A stretch of 64,000 nucleotides of DNA from positions 1-64,000 of the forward strand of contig CAYMZZ010000017.1 in the NCBI GenBank assembly GCA_964395095.1, read 5' to 3'. This document shows, in pieces, positions 8,070 to 17,433 of this stretch. The notes under the pieces are model-generated. The model made no database searches. It saw only the letters and a program-made list of their open reading frames with translations, and was not told the origin of the DNA. Within the stretch, counting starts at the first letter, position 1. Each line of letters starts with the position of its first letter. Origin of the DNA: CAYMZZ01 sp964395095 (GTDB taxonomy: Bacteria; Bacteroidota; Bacteroidia; Chitinophagales; Chitinophagaceae). Made by a program: the position numbers and the translations under genes.

Positions 8070-11000
8070 TTAATTGGAGAGGCGAACTCTGTTGGAGATA
8101 CCAATGAAAGCGCCTGCCAGCAACAAATAGCTTAAAACCGCCATTGCCCAGAAATAAAACTTCATCCAGGCATTCTCCCGTAATGTATAGGTTTCATTTC
8201 CACTATTACTCAGGTTCACAAAAGGTGTGCAATTGACCAAAGCCATATGAAACGCATCCGGCAAAGAAATGCTTCTGCTATTATATGTCACTTCATTTCC
8301 GGCATAGCTGGCAATATCTGTTGGGTTGGAGCGGATTTCATGATTGGGTAATTTGTTCGTTCGCTCGAAATTATCCGCATTATTATGAATTAATGCTGTG
8401 GAGAATAACACAAATGCCAGCCAATACAGCAGCAACAGGTCCAGTTTTGTGCCATAGCCATGCAATTCGCCAAAAAGGTTGAGCAGGATTTTGCGAACTA
8501 TAACCATGCTGATGATCAGTGCGGCGATGGCAGCCACTATTACCACATTTTTATAGTTGAAACTGCCGGCCGTGAGGACGATGATCAGCAACAGCATGGA
8601 TAATAGTCCCAGCAATCCAAACCGTTTAATCCGGTGGCGGCTGTTACCCAGTAATATTTTTCTTTCGTGCCTGTGCATGCCTACCCTGATCTTGTCGGCC
8701 TCTGATTTATGCCCCTGGTTAAGAAGAATCTTTTCGACTGAGAGATATACGGATTTATCAAAAGGATTCATCTTTTTCAGCACTTCTTTATATTCTTTCG
8801 CTTTTGGGCTTTCGTTCTGACCCATGGACCATTTGTTGATCACCACATTGCTTAAATTGAAGCAGGGTTCCGGGTCAATAATATGCAGTTTGTTGAATAC
8901 AGCCCGATCAAGCCTCACGGCCGGTTCATTGGTATGATTGGAATGATTAATGAAATTGCTTCCTGAAATGATCAATTCTTCGCCTTCGGCGTCGGTCAGA
9001 TTAAGGTCGCCGCCAATCCTGGCCATTTCAATTTTATTGTCTTTATTAATAAAGCTCCATTTTTTTTTGATGATGCTGCCGGTAGCATCTACGCTACCGC
9101 TTGTATTGAGACCGGTGAAGTCGATATCACCTGCGGCCTGCACGCCCTGAATGACGAGTGATTTACAATGACTGCTCAGCAGTTCTTTGCTCTTTTCAGT
9201 ACTGTCCTTGCGTTGATAGATGCTTCCCAGCTCAATATTCAATCCGGCATTTGAATCGGTAAGGTCGATGGGGCCATTCACCCTGAGATTTCTCAAGTCG
9301 ATACTTCCGGCAATCCGGTTACCATTCAGCAAGAGGCCATCTCTGATATAGGAGTGGTCGCCTGGCCTGATATCTCTTACCGCACTGCTTCCGGTCATTG
9401 GATTGATATCTTTGGTGTGACCATCGAGGGGAGAATCGGAAAGACGGGTGGCTGCAAGATGGTTATTGTCGGCACTAAAAAATATCAGGTTCTCATGGAT
9501 GTTGGAGAAATTGATTTGGCAGCCATATTTGCCGGTTTCGGATTCAATGACTCTTTTGTAAGAGTCGGACCTTGCGGGCAGATCCTCTATCTTGAGGCCT
9601 GAAAGATCAAGCCGGCCTCGCACTTCAATGGAATCGAGAATGAGGCCTGCACACCTGGAATGATTGATCGACAACCTTTCGCCGGCGCTCATTTGATTCA
9701 CATTCGGCCCCAGGCCATAGCAAATATGCAGGGAGCCGAAATGACCGGCTTTCGACTTGATTATGCCATCTATCCTGATGCCCTCCAAATGCAAAATATT
9801 AACAGCCACACCTGACAAATCTATATTGCCCCCAACGTGGAGTAATTCTTTATCCAGGTTGGTGGTATCCCTGCGGTAAGCGAAAATGCCCCCCTTTACT
9901 TCCATATAGCGAAAATCGAGTTCCGCCGGCGATTTTTGAGCAAAGTCCAGTGAAACCGTTTCTTCGCATTTTAAATAGGTCAAATCGATATAGCCATCCA
10001 CAGATGCATTATAGAGATTGACTTTTCCAGTACAGTTGGAACCTGATAATGAAATGTAGTTTTTTACTTTGATATGGCTGGCATCGAGTTCATGTGCCCA
10101 TTTTGATTTTTCTATTTTGAGATAATTCTCAATTACGCTGCTATATAATTGAATGGAATTGTTAAACTCCGACTGGCCAAGGTCAAGCAGTCCGTCTATA
10201 TGGCAATTAAAAAACCATAGTTCGCCGTAAGTCTTGAATGCAATGGTGTTTTGAAATGCATCTCCATATTCTCTGAAGCATACATCGCCTCCAAAACTGC
10301 TATTTTGAAAATAGGAATAGCCAGTGATAAGCGTACCTGCAAAGTTCACATTTCCCGAAACCTGGATACCCGTGGCGGAAATGGCTCCATTGATGAGCGA
10401 TATGGATGATGATTGAATGGTGGACGGCAGTGCAGATGGGTCTTCACTGGCGAGCTGCAACAGCTTCAGTTGGTCATTCGTATTTTCATTTTCAGATAAA
10501 AATATCAAATTGAGACAACCTTCTATTCTTGAATTGTCGAGCTTCAGAAGATCCCAGCTATCGATTTGAGAGCGTTTTAAAATCGAATTGTTATTGATAT
10601 AGTCGAGGTCAACTACCTGCAGGTTTTCTAGCGGCACCTGCTTTTCAAATTGAACTTTGGAGACAGTAGTGCCTTCCAGGCTAAAGTTTCCTGTAACGCG
10701 CATATTGGTGGCCAATACCTGCCCAATAATCCTGCAATTGCGAAAAATGACTTCTGATTCGGAATTCAATAGATGGAAATTGATAGCCGGGTCGATCTTG
10801 TTTTGTCGATCATAAAAAATACAATTTTCAAAAATCAGACTTTGTTCCAGCGTTGAGCCACTTACGTTAATCCCCTGTTCGAAAAGGCAGTTGATGAACC
10901 TGATTGGAACGGAGATCGGGCTATCGCCCACCAGGCTCAGGTTTTTTTCAAAAATACAGTTCCGGATGTTGAGTTCGCGCCCTGTAAAAGCGGAAGCTGG

Positions 11001-12341
11001 CGGATGGTTGAAATGATGCCGGTATAGCTCCTCGCTTACGACACAAGATTCGACTGATCGGCTATCGCCAAACAGGATTTCGTTGAATTTGGCCGGGCTG
11101 GTATCCGGCAATTTTTCGAGTTTCTCCCTGAGCTTTACAAGCAGGGTGAATAGCGGATCATAAGGATTGATATCAGTATCCGCTTCAATTGCCTTCTTGC
11201 GAGCTTCCCCATGCCTGGTGAGGGTTGATTCCCACAATCCATTCAGCGTGGGCAGATAGTCTGAACCAAAACGATCGGTCTGCAGGGGTAACTCGCTCAG
11301 TAACGGCAGATCGTCTACCATCTCAATCATTCCGTTTTCCTCAATCCTGAAATCTGCTTCAAACAGATCCGGGCCATAAGCGATACAGGCTTTTACTTCA
11401 AATGGCGGATCCGAGTTCATCAGGATTGGCGTCAACCTTTCCTTCAGCCCTTTCAGATTTTGATCGGGAGCCGGTATTCCTTTCAAAGGGAACTGCTCAT
11501 AAAAGTTTGGCTGAACAAAATGACCATCATCCCCCTCCACCGCCCAGCAAAAGAACCGCACATAATCGATTATGTTTTGCTGGGTGAGCCGTATGCCGGA
11601 TTCATTATTGATTATTTCTTCCCGTATCTGGTGTATAACGGAGGAGCTTCCATTGATCGCGATGGTCTTTACATATTTTTCCGGGCTGTCGTCTTCCCAG
11701 CAAACGAGAAAATAGGATCGGCAATAATGTTGGCCTTCTTTCCAGGTAATGATTTCATAAAGCTTGTAAAAGGGAGAGAAGCTGATTTGGCAGTTCCAAA
11801 CCTGAATGATTTCCAGGTTTCTGCTGACGAGTTGGTCATGTAATTCGGTCTGGAGCTGATTGAAAATGCCGTTATAACTTTCTACATACTCCCATCCGGA
11901 GAATGGTAAAAAGCAGGGAATTCGTTCAGACAACACCAGCCTTTCTTTTTCTTCCTCCCTGATAGAGGCAAACCATGACTCAAAATCGGCCAGGGCTTTT
12001 ATTCCCCTGTTGTCATTGGTCAGGTCAAGCACATGCCATAATAATCGTATGCTGTTATTCGTTGCGTCGAGGGGGTAGAAATCATACACGGGTTTCTCTC
12101 CCGGTAATGTGGGAACTTTGTAGAAACCGTATAGCAGCATTTTGCCTTCCGAATCCGAAATCCGGGCAAAATGGTACCCCTCCATCAGCGAATCCGTGAC
12201 GATGATCTGAACCTTTGATTCCTCTGGCAGAAATGGGAAGGTTCTGCAAAAAATGCAGGCCAGTCTGATTATGTTTTTTGCGGCTTTTGAGTCAGGGGTC
12301 ACCAATGTTCCCTTGAAGATACTCCCAGGCAGGGTATGCAT
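8070..12341 (-). CDS. Giant beta-helix-like membrane protein of unknown function
   Basis: A 1423-residue protein in three parts. Residues 1 to about 445 form a globular region with no recognised motif. Residues about 450-1150 are a long array of strand repeats of the form (I/V)xGxLxLxxSxI, for example LNGNRIAGSIDLRNLRVNG and VSGNVNFAGT, like pentapeptide-related right-handed beta-helices. After a linker, NPFDKSVYLSVEKILLNQGH (about 1193-1212), come about four membrane helices near 1238-1257, 1262-1282, 1299-1318 and 1393-1416. A loop before the last helix, PDAFHMALVNCTPFVNLSN (about 1360), sits where a pore loop would. The order resembles large actinobacterial and proteobacterial proteins often mislabelled 'membrane-associated oxidoreductase'. 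It has no oxidoreductase motif. It ends 16 bases from the convergent DUF1080 gene and is monocistronic. Confidence 0.8.
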   Translation of the reverse strand: MHTLPGSIFKGTLVTPDSKAAKNIIRLACIFCRTFPFLPEESKVQIIVTDSLMEGYHFARISDSEGKMLLYGFYKVPTLPGEKPVYDFYPLDATNNSIRLLWHVLDLTNDNRGIKALADFESWFASIREEEKERLVLSERIPCFLPFSGWEYVESYNGIFNQLQTELHDQLVSRNLEIIQVWNCQISFSPFYKLYEIITWKEGQHYCRSYFLVCWEDDSPEKYVKTIAINGSSSVIHQIREEIINNESGIRLTQQNIIDYVRFFCWAVEGDDGHFVQPNFYEQFPLKGIPAPDQNLKGLKERLTPILMNSDPPFEVKACIAYGPDLFEADFRIEENGMIEMVDDLPLLSELPLQTDRFGSDYLPTLNGLWESTLTRHGEARKKAIEADTDINPYDPLFTLLVKLREKLEKLPDTSPAKFNEILFGDSRSVESCVVSEELYRHHFNHPPASAFTGRELNIRNCIFEKNLSLVGDSPISVPIRFINCLFEQGINVSGSTLEQSLIFENCIFYDRQNKIDPAINFHLLNSESEVIFRNCRIIGQVLATNMRVTGNFSLEGTTVSKVQFEKQVPLENLQVVDLDYINNNSILKRSQIDSWDLLKLDNSRIEGCLNLIFLSENENTNDQLKLLQLASEDPSALPSTIQSSSISLINGAISATGIQVSGNVNFAGTLITGYSYFQNSSFGGDVCFREYGDAFQNTIAFKTYGELWFFNCHIDGLLDLGQSEFNNSIQLYSSVIENYLKIEKSKWAHELDASHIKVKNYISLSGSNCTGKVNLYNASVDGYIDLTYLKCEETVSLDFAQKSPAELDFRYMEVKGGIFAYRRDTTNLDKELLHVGGNIDLSGVAVNILHLEGIRIDGIIKSKAGHFGSLHICYGLGPNVNQMSAGERLSINHSRCAGLILDSIEVRGRLDLSGLKIEDLPARSDSYKRVIESETGKYGCQINFSNIHENLIFFSADNNHLAATRLSDSPLDGHTKDINPMTGSSAVRDIRPGDHSYIRDGLLLNGNRIAGSIDLRNLRVNGPIDLTDSNAGLNIELGSIYQRKDSTEKSKELLSSHCKSLVIQGVQAAGDIDFTGLNTSGSVDATGSIIKKKWSFINKDNKIEMARIGGDLNLTDAEGEELIISGSNFINHSNHTNEPAVRLDRAVFNKLHIIDPEPCFNLSNVVINKWSMGQNESPKAKEYKEVLKKMNPFDKSVYLSVEKILLNQGHKSEADKIRVGMHRHERKILLGNSRHRIKRFGLLGLLSMLLLIIVLTAGSFNYKNVVIVAAIAALIISMVIVRKILLNLFGELHGYGTKLDLLLLYWLAFVLFSTALIHNNADNFERTNKLPNHEIRSNPTDIASYAGNEVTYNSRSISLPDAFHMALVNCTPFVNLSNSGNETYTLRENAWMKFYFWAMAVLSYLLLAGAFIGISNRVRLSN

Positions 12342-12422
12342 TGAAATGGCAGGTTGAGTTTGGTTTTGGAATTACAGGACTGAATATAACAAAAATGGGC
12401 AATATCACTATGCATGCCGGGG

Positions 12423-12565
12423 AAGTTTTAAGTTGTAAGTTTTAAGTTTTATGTTTTTTTTGAGTACTGCCAGAATATAGGTACTTGAATAATTGCTTTT
12501 TAGACGTAATTACTCATTACTTAACACTTAAAACTTAAAACTTACAACTTAAAACTTACAACTTT
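12423..12565. repeat. Heptamer repeat island
   Basis: The left arm (12423-12452) has tandem AAGTTNT units. The right arm (12507-12565) has tandem ACTTAAA / ACTTACA units in exact 7-base register. The right arm contains the stop codon of the oxidoreductase gene at 12556. The 50 bases between the arms have no recognisable content. Confidence 0.8.
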
Positions 12566-13875
12566 ACAAACTCCCATCCCTTCTCATACGACCTGCTCCA
12601 CAGCTTCATCGCCATTGCATCATTGGCAATATGTCCGTTTTTCGGGTCGCAATGCAGGGTGCGGCCTACGCGCTGGGAAATATTGGCCAGGTGGCATAGC
12701 AGCACGGATTTATGGCCTTCCTCGATGGGTGAGTTCAGTTTGGCTTTCTCGCGTACCGCATCCACGAAATTCTGCAGATGATAGAAGTCGAGGTTGCCGC
12801 TGGCGGCAACCGGGTTGGTAGGATCATTTTTGGCATCGCTTTTTACTTCTTTTACCAGCTTATTGCCATAGTCGAATATCTGGTAGTCGTCGTTGCCCCG
12901 GTTTACCAGGGTGCCTTTATCGCCATAAATAATGAAACCGCGACCTGCACCTTCGCTTGGGAAAATATTGCAACTGCGTCCTTCCCAGGTAATTGATTTC
13001 TGATCGCCAAATTCAAAACTGGCGACCTGTGTATCGGGCATTTCCCAATCGTCGCGGTAGGCATAGCGCCCGCCGGTGCTGCTCACTTTGGTGGGGAAGC
13101 CGGTATCGAGAAACCAGCGGCAGCAGTCGATCTCGTGTGTGCCGTTGTTGCAGGTTTCGGCCGTGCCCCAGTGCCAGAACCAGTGCCAGTTGTAGTGTAC
13201 GATATTGTCTTTATAGTCCACTCTCGGTGCGGGCCCCTGGTACAGATCCCAGTTGAGGCTGGAAGGTACGGGCCCTTTTTTACCGATGCCGATGGATTTG
13301 CGGTTATTGGCATACCAGCCTTTTCCGAAATAAGCATTGCCAATTATTTTTTCTTCCCGCACCAGCCTTACTGCCTCTATGAGGTTAGGCATAGAGCGTC
13401 GTTGGTTGCCCATTTGAATCAGCCGGCCATATTTCTGTTGCGCCGCTATCAGCGTTTCCCCTTCCTGGGGATTATGGCCGCAGGGTTTTTCCACATATAC
13501 ATGCTTGCCATGGGCCGCGGCGAGAATGGAAGCCGGTGCATGCCAGTGATCGGGTGCGGCAATAACCAGCGCATCAAAGTCCTTTTTCTTCACCAGCTCG
13601 CGGATATCTTTTACAACAACAGGTTTTCGGGCCGCAGTCGCGAAGGGTTTCAGGCCATTGGCGATGGCCTGGTCTTCCACATCGCAGATATAAGCCACTT
13701 CCACATTGGGCAGGCGGGCAAAGCATTCGGCCAGGTAAGCACCCCGGCTATTGGTCCCCATCACGGCCAGCACCACTTTGTTGGAGGGGGCATACTGACC
13801 AAAAACAGGAAAATTGAGCAGGCTGATACCGGCACCGGCAAGGCCGGTGTTCCGAATAAACTGACGACGATTCAT
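12556..13875 (-). CDS. Gfo/Idh/MocA-family oxidoreductase, exported
   Basis: About 439 residues, beginning at ATG 13875 with NRRQFIRNTGLAGAGISLL, a twin-arginine type signal. The Rossmann segment is VVLAVMGTNSRGAYLAECF (about 32-50), the catalytic-region motif is HVYVEKPCGHNP (about 128), and MGNQRRSMPNL, WHWFWHWGTAETCNNGTHE and DCCRWFLD belong to the C-terminal domain. This is a different subfamily from the enzyme at 5461; substrate unknown. A -7 box TATCTTTA (13924-13917) precedes it on the minus strand. It is divergent from the MFS gene and its stop codon lies in a heptamer repeat arm. Confidence 0.9.
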   Translation of the reverse strand: MNRRQFIRNTGLAGAGISLLNFPVFGQYAPSNKVVLAVMGTNSRGAYLAECFARLPNVEVAYICDVEDQAIANGLKPFATAARKPVVVKDIRELVKKKDFDALVIAAPDHWHAPASILAAAHGKHVYVEKPCGHNPQEGETLIAAQQKYGRLIQMGNQRRSMPNLIEAVRLVREEKIIGNAYFGKGWYANNRKSIGIGKKGPVPSSLNWDLYQGPAPRVDYKDNIVHYNWHWFWHWGTAETCNNGTHEIDCCRWFLDTGFPTKVSSTGGRYAYRDDWEMPDTQVASFEFGDQKSITWEGRSCNIFPSEGAGRGFIIYGDKGTLVNRGNDDYQIFDYGNKLVKEVKSDAKNDPTNPVAASGNLDFYHLQNFVDAVREKAKLNSPIEEGHKSVLLCHLANISQRVGRTLHCDPKNGHIANDAMAMKLWSRSYEKGWEFVKL

Positions 13876-13967
13876 GGGCAAGAAAACTGAAAAATGATTG
13901 AATGAAGTAACTACTTTAAAGATAAGTATTTATCCGGTGAACGGGTGTTTGGGCCGGATCAACGGTT

Positions 13968-13997
13968 TTGTCATCCCTCACCAATTTCCGACCTTTG
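13968..13997 (+). promoter_or_regulatory. Bacteroidetes-type promoter for the MFS transporter
   Basis: TTG (13968-13970), a 19-base spacer, then GACCTTTG (13990-13997), a 7 of 8 match to TAnnTTTG. It supports the start at 14009 rather than any upstream start. Confidence 0.6.
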
Positions 13998-14008
13998 CGC
14001 CCAAGCCA

Positions 14009-15253
14009 ATGAACCAAAAGGAACGAATTATACTCGCGATATTAGCCGGATTGAATTTCACCCATATCCTGGACTTCATGATCATGATGCCCCTGGGTAA
14101 TTACCTGATGCCTTATTTTGGTATCAATGCCGGACAGTTCTCCCTGCTTGTTAGCGCCTACAGCATCAGCGCCTTCGTGGCCGGTATTGCCGCTGCGCTG
14201 ATCATCGATAAATATGACCGCAAAAAGGTATTGTTTATTTCCTATATCGGTTTCCTGCTGGGCACTCTCGCTTGCGGGCTGGCCGACAGCTACTGGTTGT
14301 TGTTTGCTGCGCGGGTGGCGGCCGGGCTGTTTGGCGGAATAATTGGCGCACAGGTGCTGGCCATTGTGGCGGACCTCTTCACCTATGAAAGAAGGGGCCA
14401 GGCTATGGGGTCGGTGATGAGCGCCTTTGCCATCGCCTCCATTCTGGGTGTGCCTTTTTCTCTTTATCTGACCAATTCCTTTCAGAACAACTGGCATATT
14501 CCTTTCCTGTTAATTGCCGGCGTGGGGTTGATCCTTTCTCCGCTAATTCTCCTATACCTTCCGGCAATGTCGGAGCATATTAAAAAGGATGCAGACCGTA
14601 GGAGTTCGGTGCAGGTGCTGTCGGAAGTATTCCGCTCGCCCGCCGCACGTAATGCCCTGTTGTTTTCCGGGATACTGATGATGGGACATTTTTTGATTAT
14701 TCCCTTTATCAATCCCTTTCTCGAATTTAACCTGGGTTTTTCCAAAAACCTGACCCCCATGATTTACCTGGTAGGGGGATTGGCTTCACTGGTGGCTGCC
14801 ATTTACCTGGGAAGGATTTCCGACAAAAAGGGAAAGCTGCCCGTTTTTTCGGTATCCGTATTCTTTTCCCTGTTCATGGTACTGCTAATTACCAAAATGC
14901 CGCTGGTACCTTTTTACCTGGTATTGTTGTTTTTTGCGATATGGTTTGTGCTGGCAACGGGCCGGGCCGTAACAGCCCAGGCCATGATCAGCGAAGTGGT
15001 GCCCCCTTCCAAGCGCGGCAGCTTTATGAGCTTCAATGGGAGTATGCAGCAGTTGGGCTCCGGTGTAGCTTCGGTGGCCGCAGGATTAATTGTGTATAAA
15101 GACCAATCAGGTCATATCCGGCATTTCGACTGGCTGGGCTACGCCAGCATCGTGGTCTTATTGATCAGTTTGCTGATGGGGCGCTACCTTTTTGCCAATA
15201 TGGATAAAGAAGCGGGTAATGTAGAAATGGCCTTGCAGGAGGAGGGCGGGTAA
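14009..15253 (+). CDS. Major facilitator superfamily transporter
   Basis: A 414-residue, roughly 12-helix transporter of the drug or arabinose efflux type. The N-terminus MNQKERIILAILAGLNFTHI leads into helix 1. The loop between helices 2 and 3 has DKYDRKKVL, the MFS motif A, and a second copy, GRISDKKGK, follows helix 8, as expected of the duplicated fold. The segment YERRGQAMGSVMSAFAIASI is typical of the DHA1 branch. The ATG at 14009 is preferred because it follows the promoter at 13968-13997. Substrate cannot be inferred. It converges with the LytTR regulator, with 54 bases between them. Confidence 0.9.
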   Translation: MNQKERIILAILAGLNFTHILDFMIMMPLGNYLMPYFGINAGQFSLLVSAYSISAFVAGIAAALIIDKYDRKKVLFISYIGFLLGTLACGLADSYWLLFAARVAAGLFGGIIGAQVLAIVADLFTYERRGQAMGSVMSAFAIASILGVPFSLYLTNSFQNNWHIPFLLIAGVGLILSPLILLYLPAMSEHIKKDADRRSSVQVLSEVFRSPAARNALLFSGILMMGHFLIIPFINPFLEFNLGFSKNLTPMIYLVGGLASLVAAIYLGRISDKKGKLPVFSVSVFFSLFMVLLITKMPLVPFYLVLLFFAIWFVLATGRAVTAQAMISEVVPPSKRGSFMSFNGSMQQLGSGVASVAAGLIVYKDQSGHIRHFDWLGYASIVVLLISLLMGRYLFANMDKEAGNVEMALQEEGG

Positions 15254-15307
15254 GCGATTGTGCTCTTCCTGGTTTGAGCCAGTGCACCACAAGTGAATTC
15301 ATGAAAC

Positions 15308-16021
15308 TTACCCTGCATTGATGATCTCCATGACATGTTGCTTATAAAGCCTTCCAATCGGAATTTCCTTTCCCTCTACCAATATTTCATTGTTGTTATA
15401 GCCCGTCATTTTCTCCAACGAAATAATATAGGATCGATGCACGCGCAGAAAGCTATGGGCGGATAGCATATTTTCCATCGATCGAATGGATTGTTTAGCC
15501 ATAAAGCTTTCTCCGCCGGTCAGAAAGATTTTGACATAATCTTTCCAGCTTTCGATATAGGTAATCTGGTTTACCAATACTTTATGCATGGTCTTATTGG
15601 CCCTTACATACACAAATGCGTCCGGATTTTTCCGAAATACCGTTTCGGCGAAATGGCTTTCGTGACCCAGCATCCTCTTCACTTTATGAATGGCTTTTAA
15701 AAATCGCTCAAAGGTCACCGGCTTCACGAGGTAATCCACAGCATCCAGTTCATAACTTTCCAACGCGTATTCCCGGTAGGCTGTTACAAAAATTACTTTG
15801 GGTGGATGGGTCAGACTCTTCAGGAAATCGGTACCGATGAGCTTTGGCATTTTTATATCGAGAAAGAGCAGGTCCACCTGTTTTTCATAGAGCCAATCCA
15901 TGGCTTCCATCGCATTTTTACAGGTGCCAATCACTTCGAGCCCGTTAATATTTGCTATATGAGTGCGCAATACTTCCAGGGCAGGCGGTTCATCATCAAC
16001 GAGGAGGCAGCGGAGTTTCAT
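15308..16021 (-). CDS. LytTR-family response regulator
   Basis: A 237-residue regulator. The receiver domain (about 1-120) has acidic pocket DDE (9-11), phosphoacceptor Asp55 in LLFLDIKMP, the Thr of VTAYREY and the Lys of DYLVKPV. The C-terminal LytTR DNA-binding domain (about 135-235) contains VYVRANKTMHKV, ITYIESWKDYVKIF, SFLRVHRSYIISLEK and a late IPIGRLYK. It is cotranscribed with the histidine kinase upstream through a 4-base ATGA overlap (16018-16021). The target promoters are not apparent in this window. Confidence 0.95.
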   Translation of the reverse strand: MKLRCLLVDDEPPALEVLRTHIANINGLEVIGTCKNAMEAMDWLYEKQVDLLFLDIKMPKLIGTDFLKSLTHPPKVIFVTAYREYALESYELDAVDYLVKPVTFERFLKAIHKVKRMLGHESHFAETVFRKNPDAFVYVRANKTMHKVLVNQITYIESWKDYVKIFLTGGESFMAKQSIRSMENMLSAHSFLRVHRSYIISLEKMTGYNNNEILVEGKEIPIGRLYKQHVMEIINAG

Positions 16022-17133
16022 GCTAAATTATTTTCAGTGAACGATGGGGCGGTGAAATGAGGTTTGCCTTCGCTGACAGCAGCGGGCGTGAGTTCCAGCA
16101 TCATGGCTACCACAAATACTTCACCGTCGTCGCTCAGCATCAGCTCATGACGGCTGGGATAGATATATTCAAGCCGCTTCCTCAGGTTTTCAATGCCTAT
16201 GCCGGGCTGGTCTGTAGCCCTGTTTTCGTTCTTGCTGTTGATGATCTTACAGTAGAGGGTGGTTTGCCTTACTGACAAATCGATGCTTAGCCAGGGTTTT
16301 TCCAATTGTTCGGAAAGTCCATGCTTGAATGCGTTTTCTATAAAAGGCAGAAATAACAGGGGCGAAATGAATTTGCCGGGGATATCGCCTTCCGTATTTA
16401 TCGAAATTTCCAGCTTATTCCCATAGCGTTCTTTTTCCAGGTCTATGTAGTTTCTCAGAATCTCCAATTCCTTTTCCAGGGCCACTTCGTTGTGTTTGCA
16501 ATCGTATAGAATATAGCTTAGCAGGGAAGATAGTTTAGCGATCATGCCTGTCGCCTTTTGCGAACCGGCCATGGAGTAGGAATAAATATTATTTAATGTG
16601 TTGAATAGGAAATGGGGATGTATCTGGGCTTTAAGAAGCTGTAGTTCTGCACTTGTTTTTTCCTTTTCCGCCATTAGGTAGTCCCGCTGTTTTCTCATCC
16701 AGTATTTGAATAATACGATGGCGCTGCCGACACCGGCGGGAACCATCATGGAGAGATAGCTGTTGGGCGCCCAGGGATTGGGATTGGGGATAGCAGCGCC
16801 CATGATGCGTTCGTAAACATTAAAGAACAAGTATTGCCGGCAGAAATAGTTCCAGAACCAGCCCGCGATACCCCAGGTTATCATGATCAGGATAAACTGC
16901 ACCGTCTTTGCTTTCAGCAGAAAACGGGGTATGAAAATATACATGATGGGGTAGGCAAAGGCCATATGCAGCGCGGCCCACATCAGCGAAACCAAAAGCT
17001 GATGGGAAACGCTCATCTCCGGAATGCGGAACAGGTAGGTAAAGACAATTGTATCGGCTAACCAGAAAATAGCATGCCGGGCCAATCGGTATTTATTGGC
17101 AAATACAAATTGATTTTCCCGGTAGTGTTCCAT
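16018..17133 (-). CDS. LytS-type sensor histidine kinase
   Basis: About 371 residues. Four hydrophobic segments in the first half (for example LLVSLMWAALHMAFAYPIMY and FILIMITWGIAGWFW) form the membrane sensor. The His_kinase domain has QIHPHFLFNTLNNI, with the phosphoacceptor His, and a degenerate HATPase domain has FIENAFKHGL and GIGIENLRKRLEYI. There is no HAMP or PAS domain. Start ATG 17133 is chosen; the longer frame from 17184 uses an upstream weak start. The stop overlaps the regulator start by 4 bases. The 17134-17433 gap shows nothing else recognisable. Confidence 0.93.
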   Translation of the reverse strand: MEHYRENQFVFANKYRLARHAIFWLADTIVFTYLFRIPEMSVSHQLLVSLMWAALHMAFAYPIMYIFIPRFLLKAKTVQFILIMITWGIAGWFWNYFCRQYLFFNVYERIMGAAIPNPNPWAPNSYLSMMVPAGVGSAIVLFKYWMRKQRDYLMAEKEKTSAELQLLKAQIHPHFLFNTLNNIYSYSMAGSQKATGMIAKLSSLLSYILYDCKHNEVALEKELEILRNYIDLEKERYGNKLEISINTEGDIPGKFISPLLFLPFIENAFKHGLSEQLEKPWLSIDLSVRQTTLYCKIINSKNENRATDQPGIGIENLRKRLEYIYPSRHELMLSDDGEVFVVAMMLELTPAAVSEGKPHFTAPSFTENNLA

Positions 17134-17433
17134 ACTACAGGAGCTTGTACTTACAAGGTAGGAAATAGAGGCAATAGGCGCCAATTTATTCTGCTGGAGG
17201 CGACGAACAACCCGCTTTTACGATAAATAGCAGGAAAGGAAAATCAATGGCATTCGTGAACCGAAACTGTTTTATTGCGGCAATTCATTCGGTTAAGCTA
17301 AATGATTTTCGGAGACCGGGTTATCGATGTATTTTGTTGAGAATCTATTTTGGTTCAGTCTACCCTGCGAAGCGTATTCCCGTATTGAAAGGCTCTTCCT
17401 GTCAACAAAATAAGTCACTTAAAAGCCAGTTGT

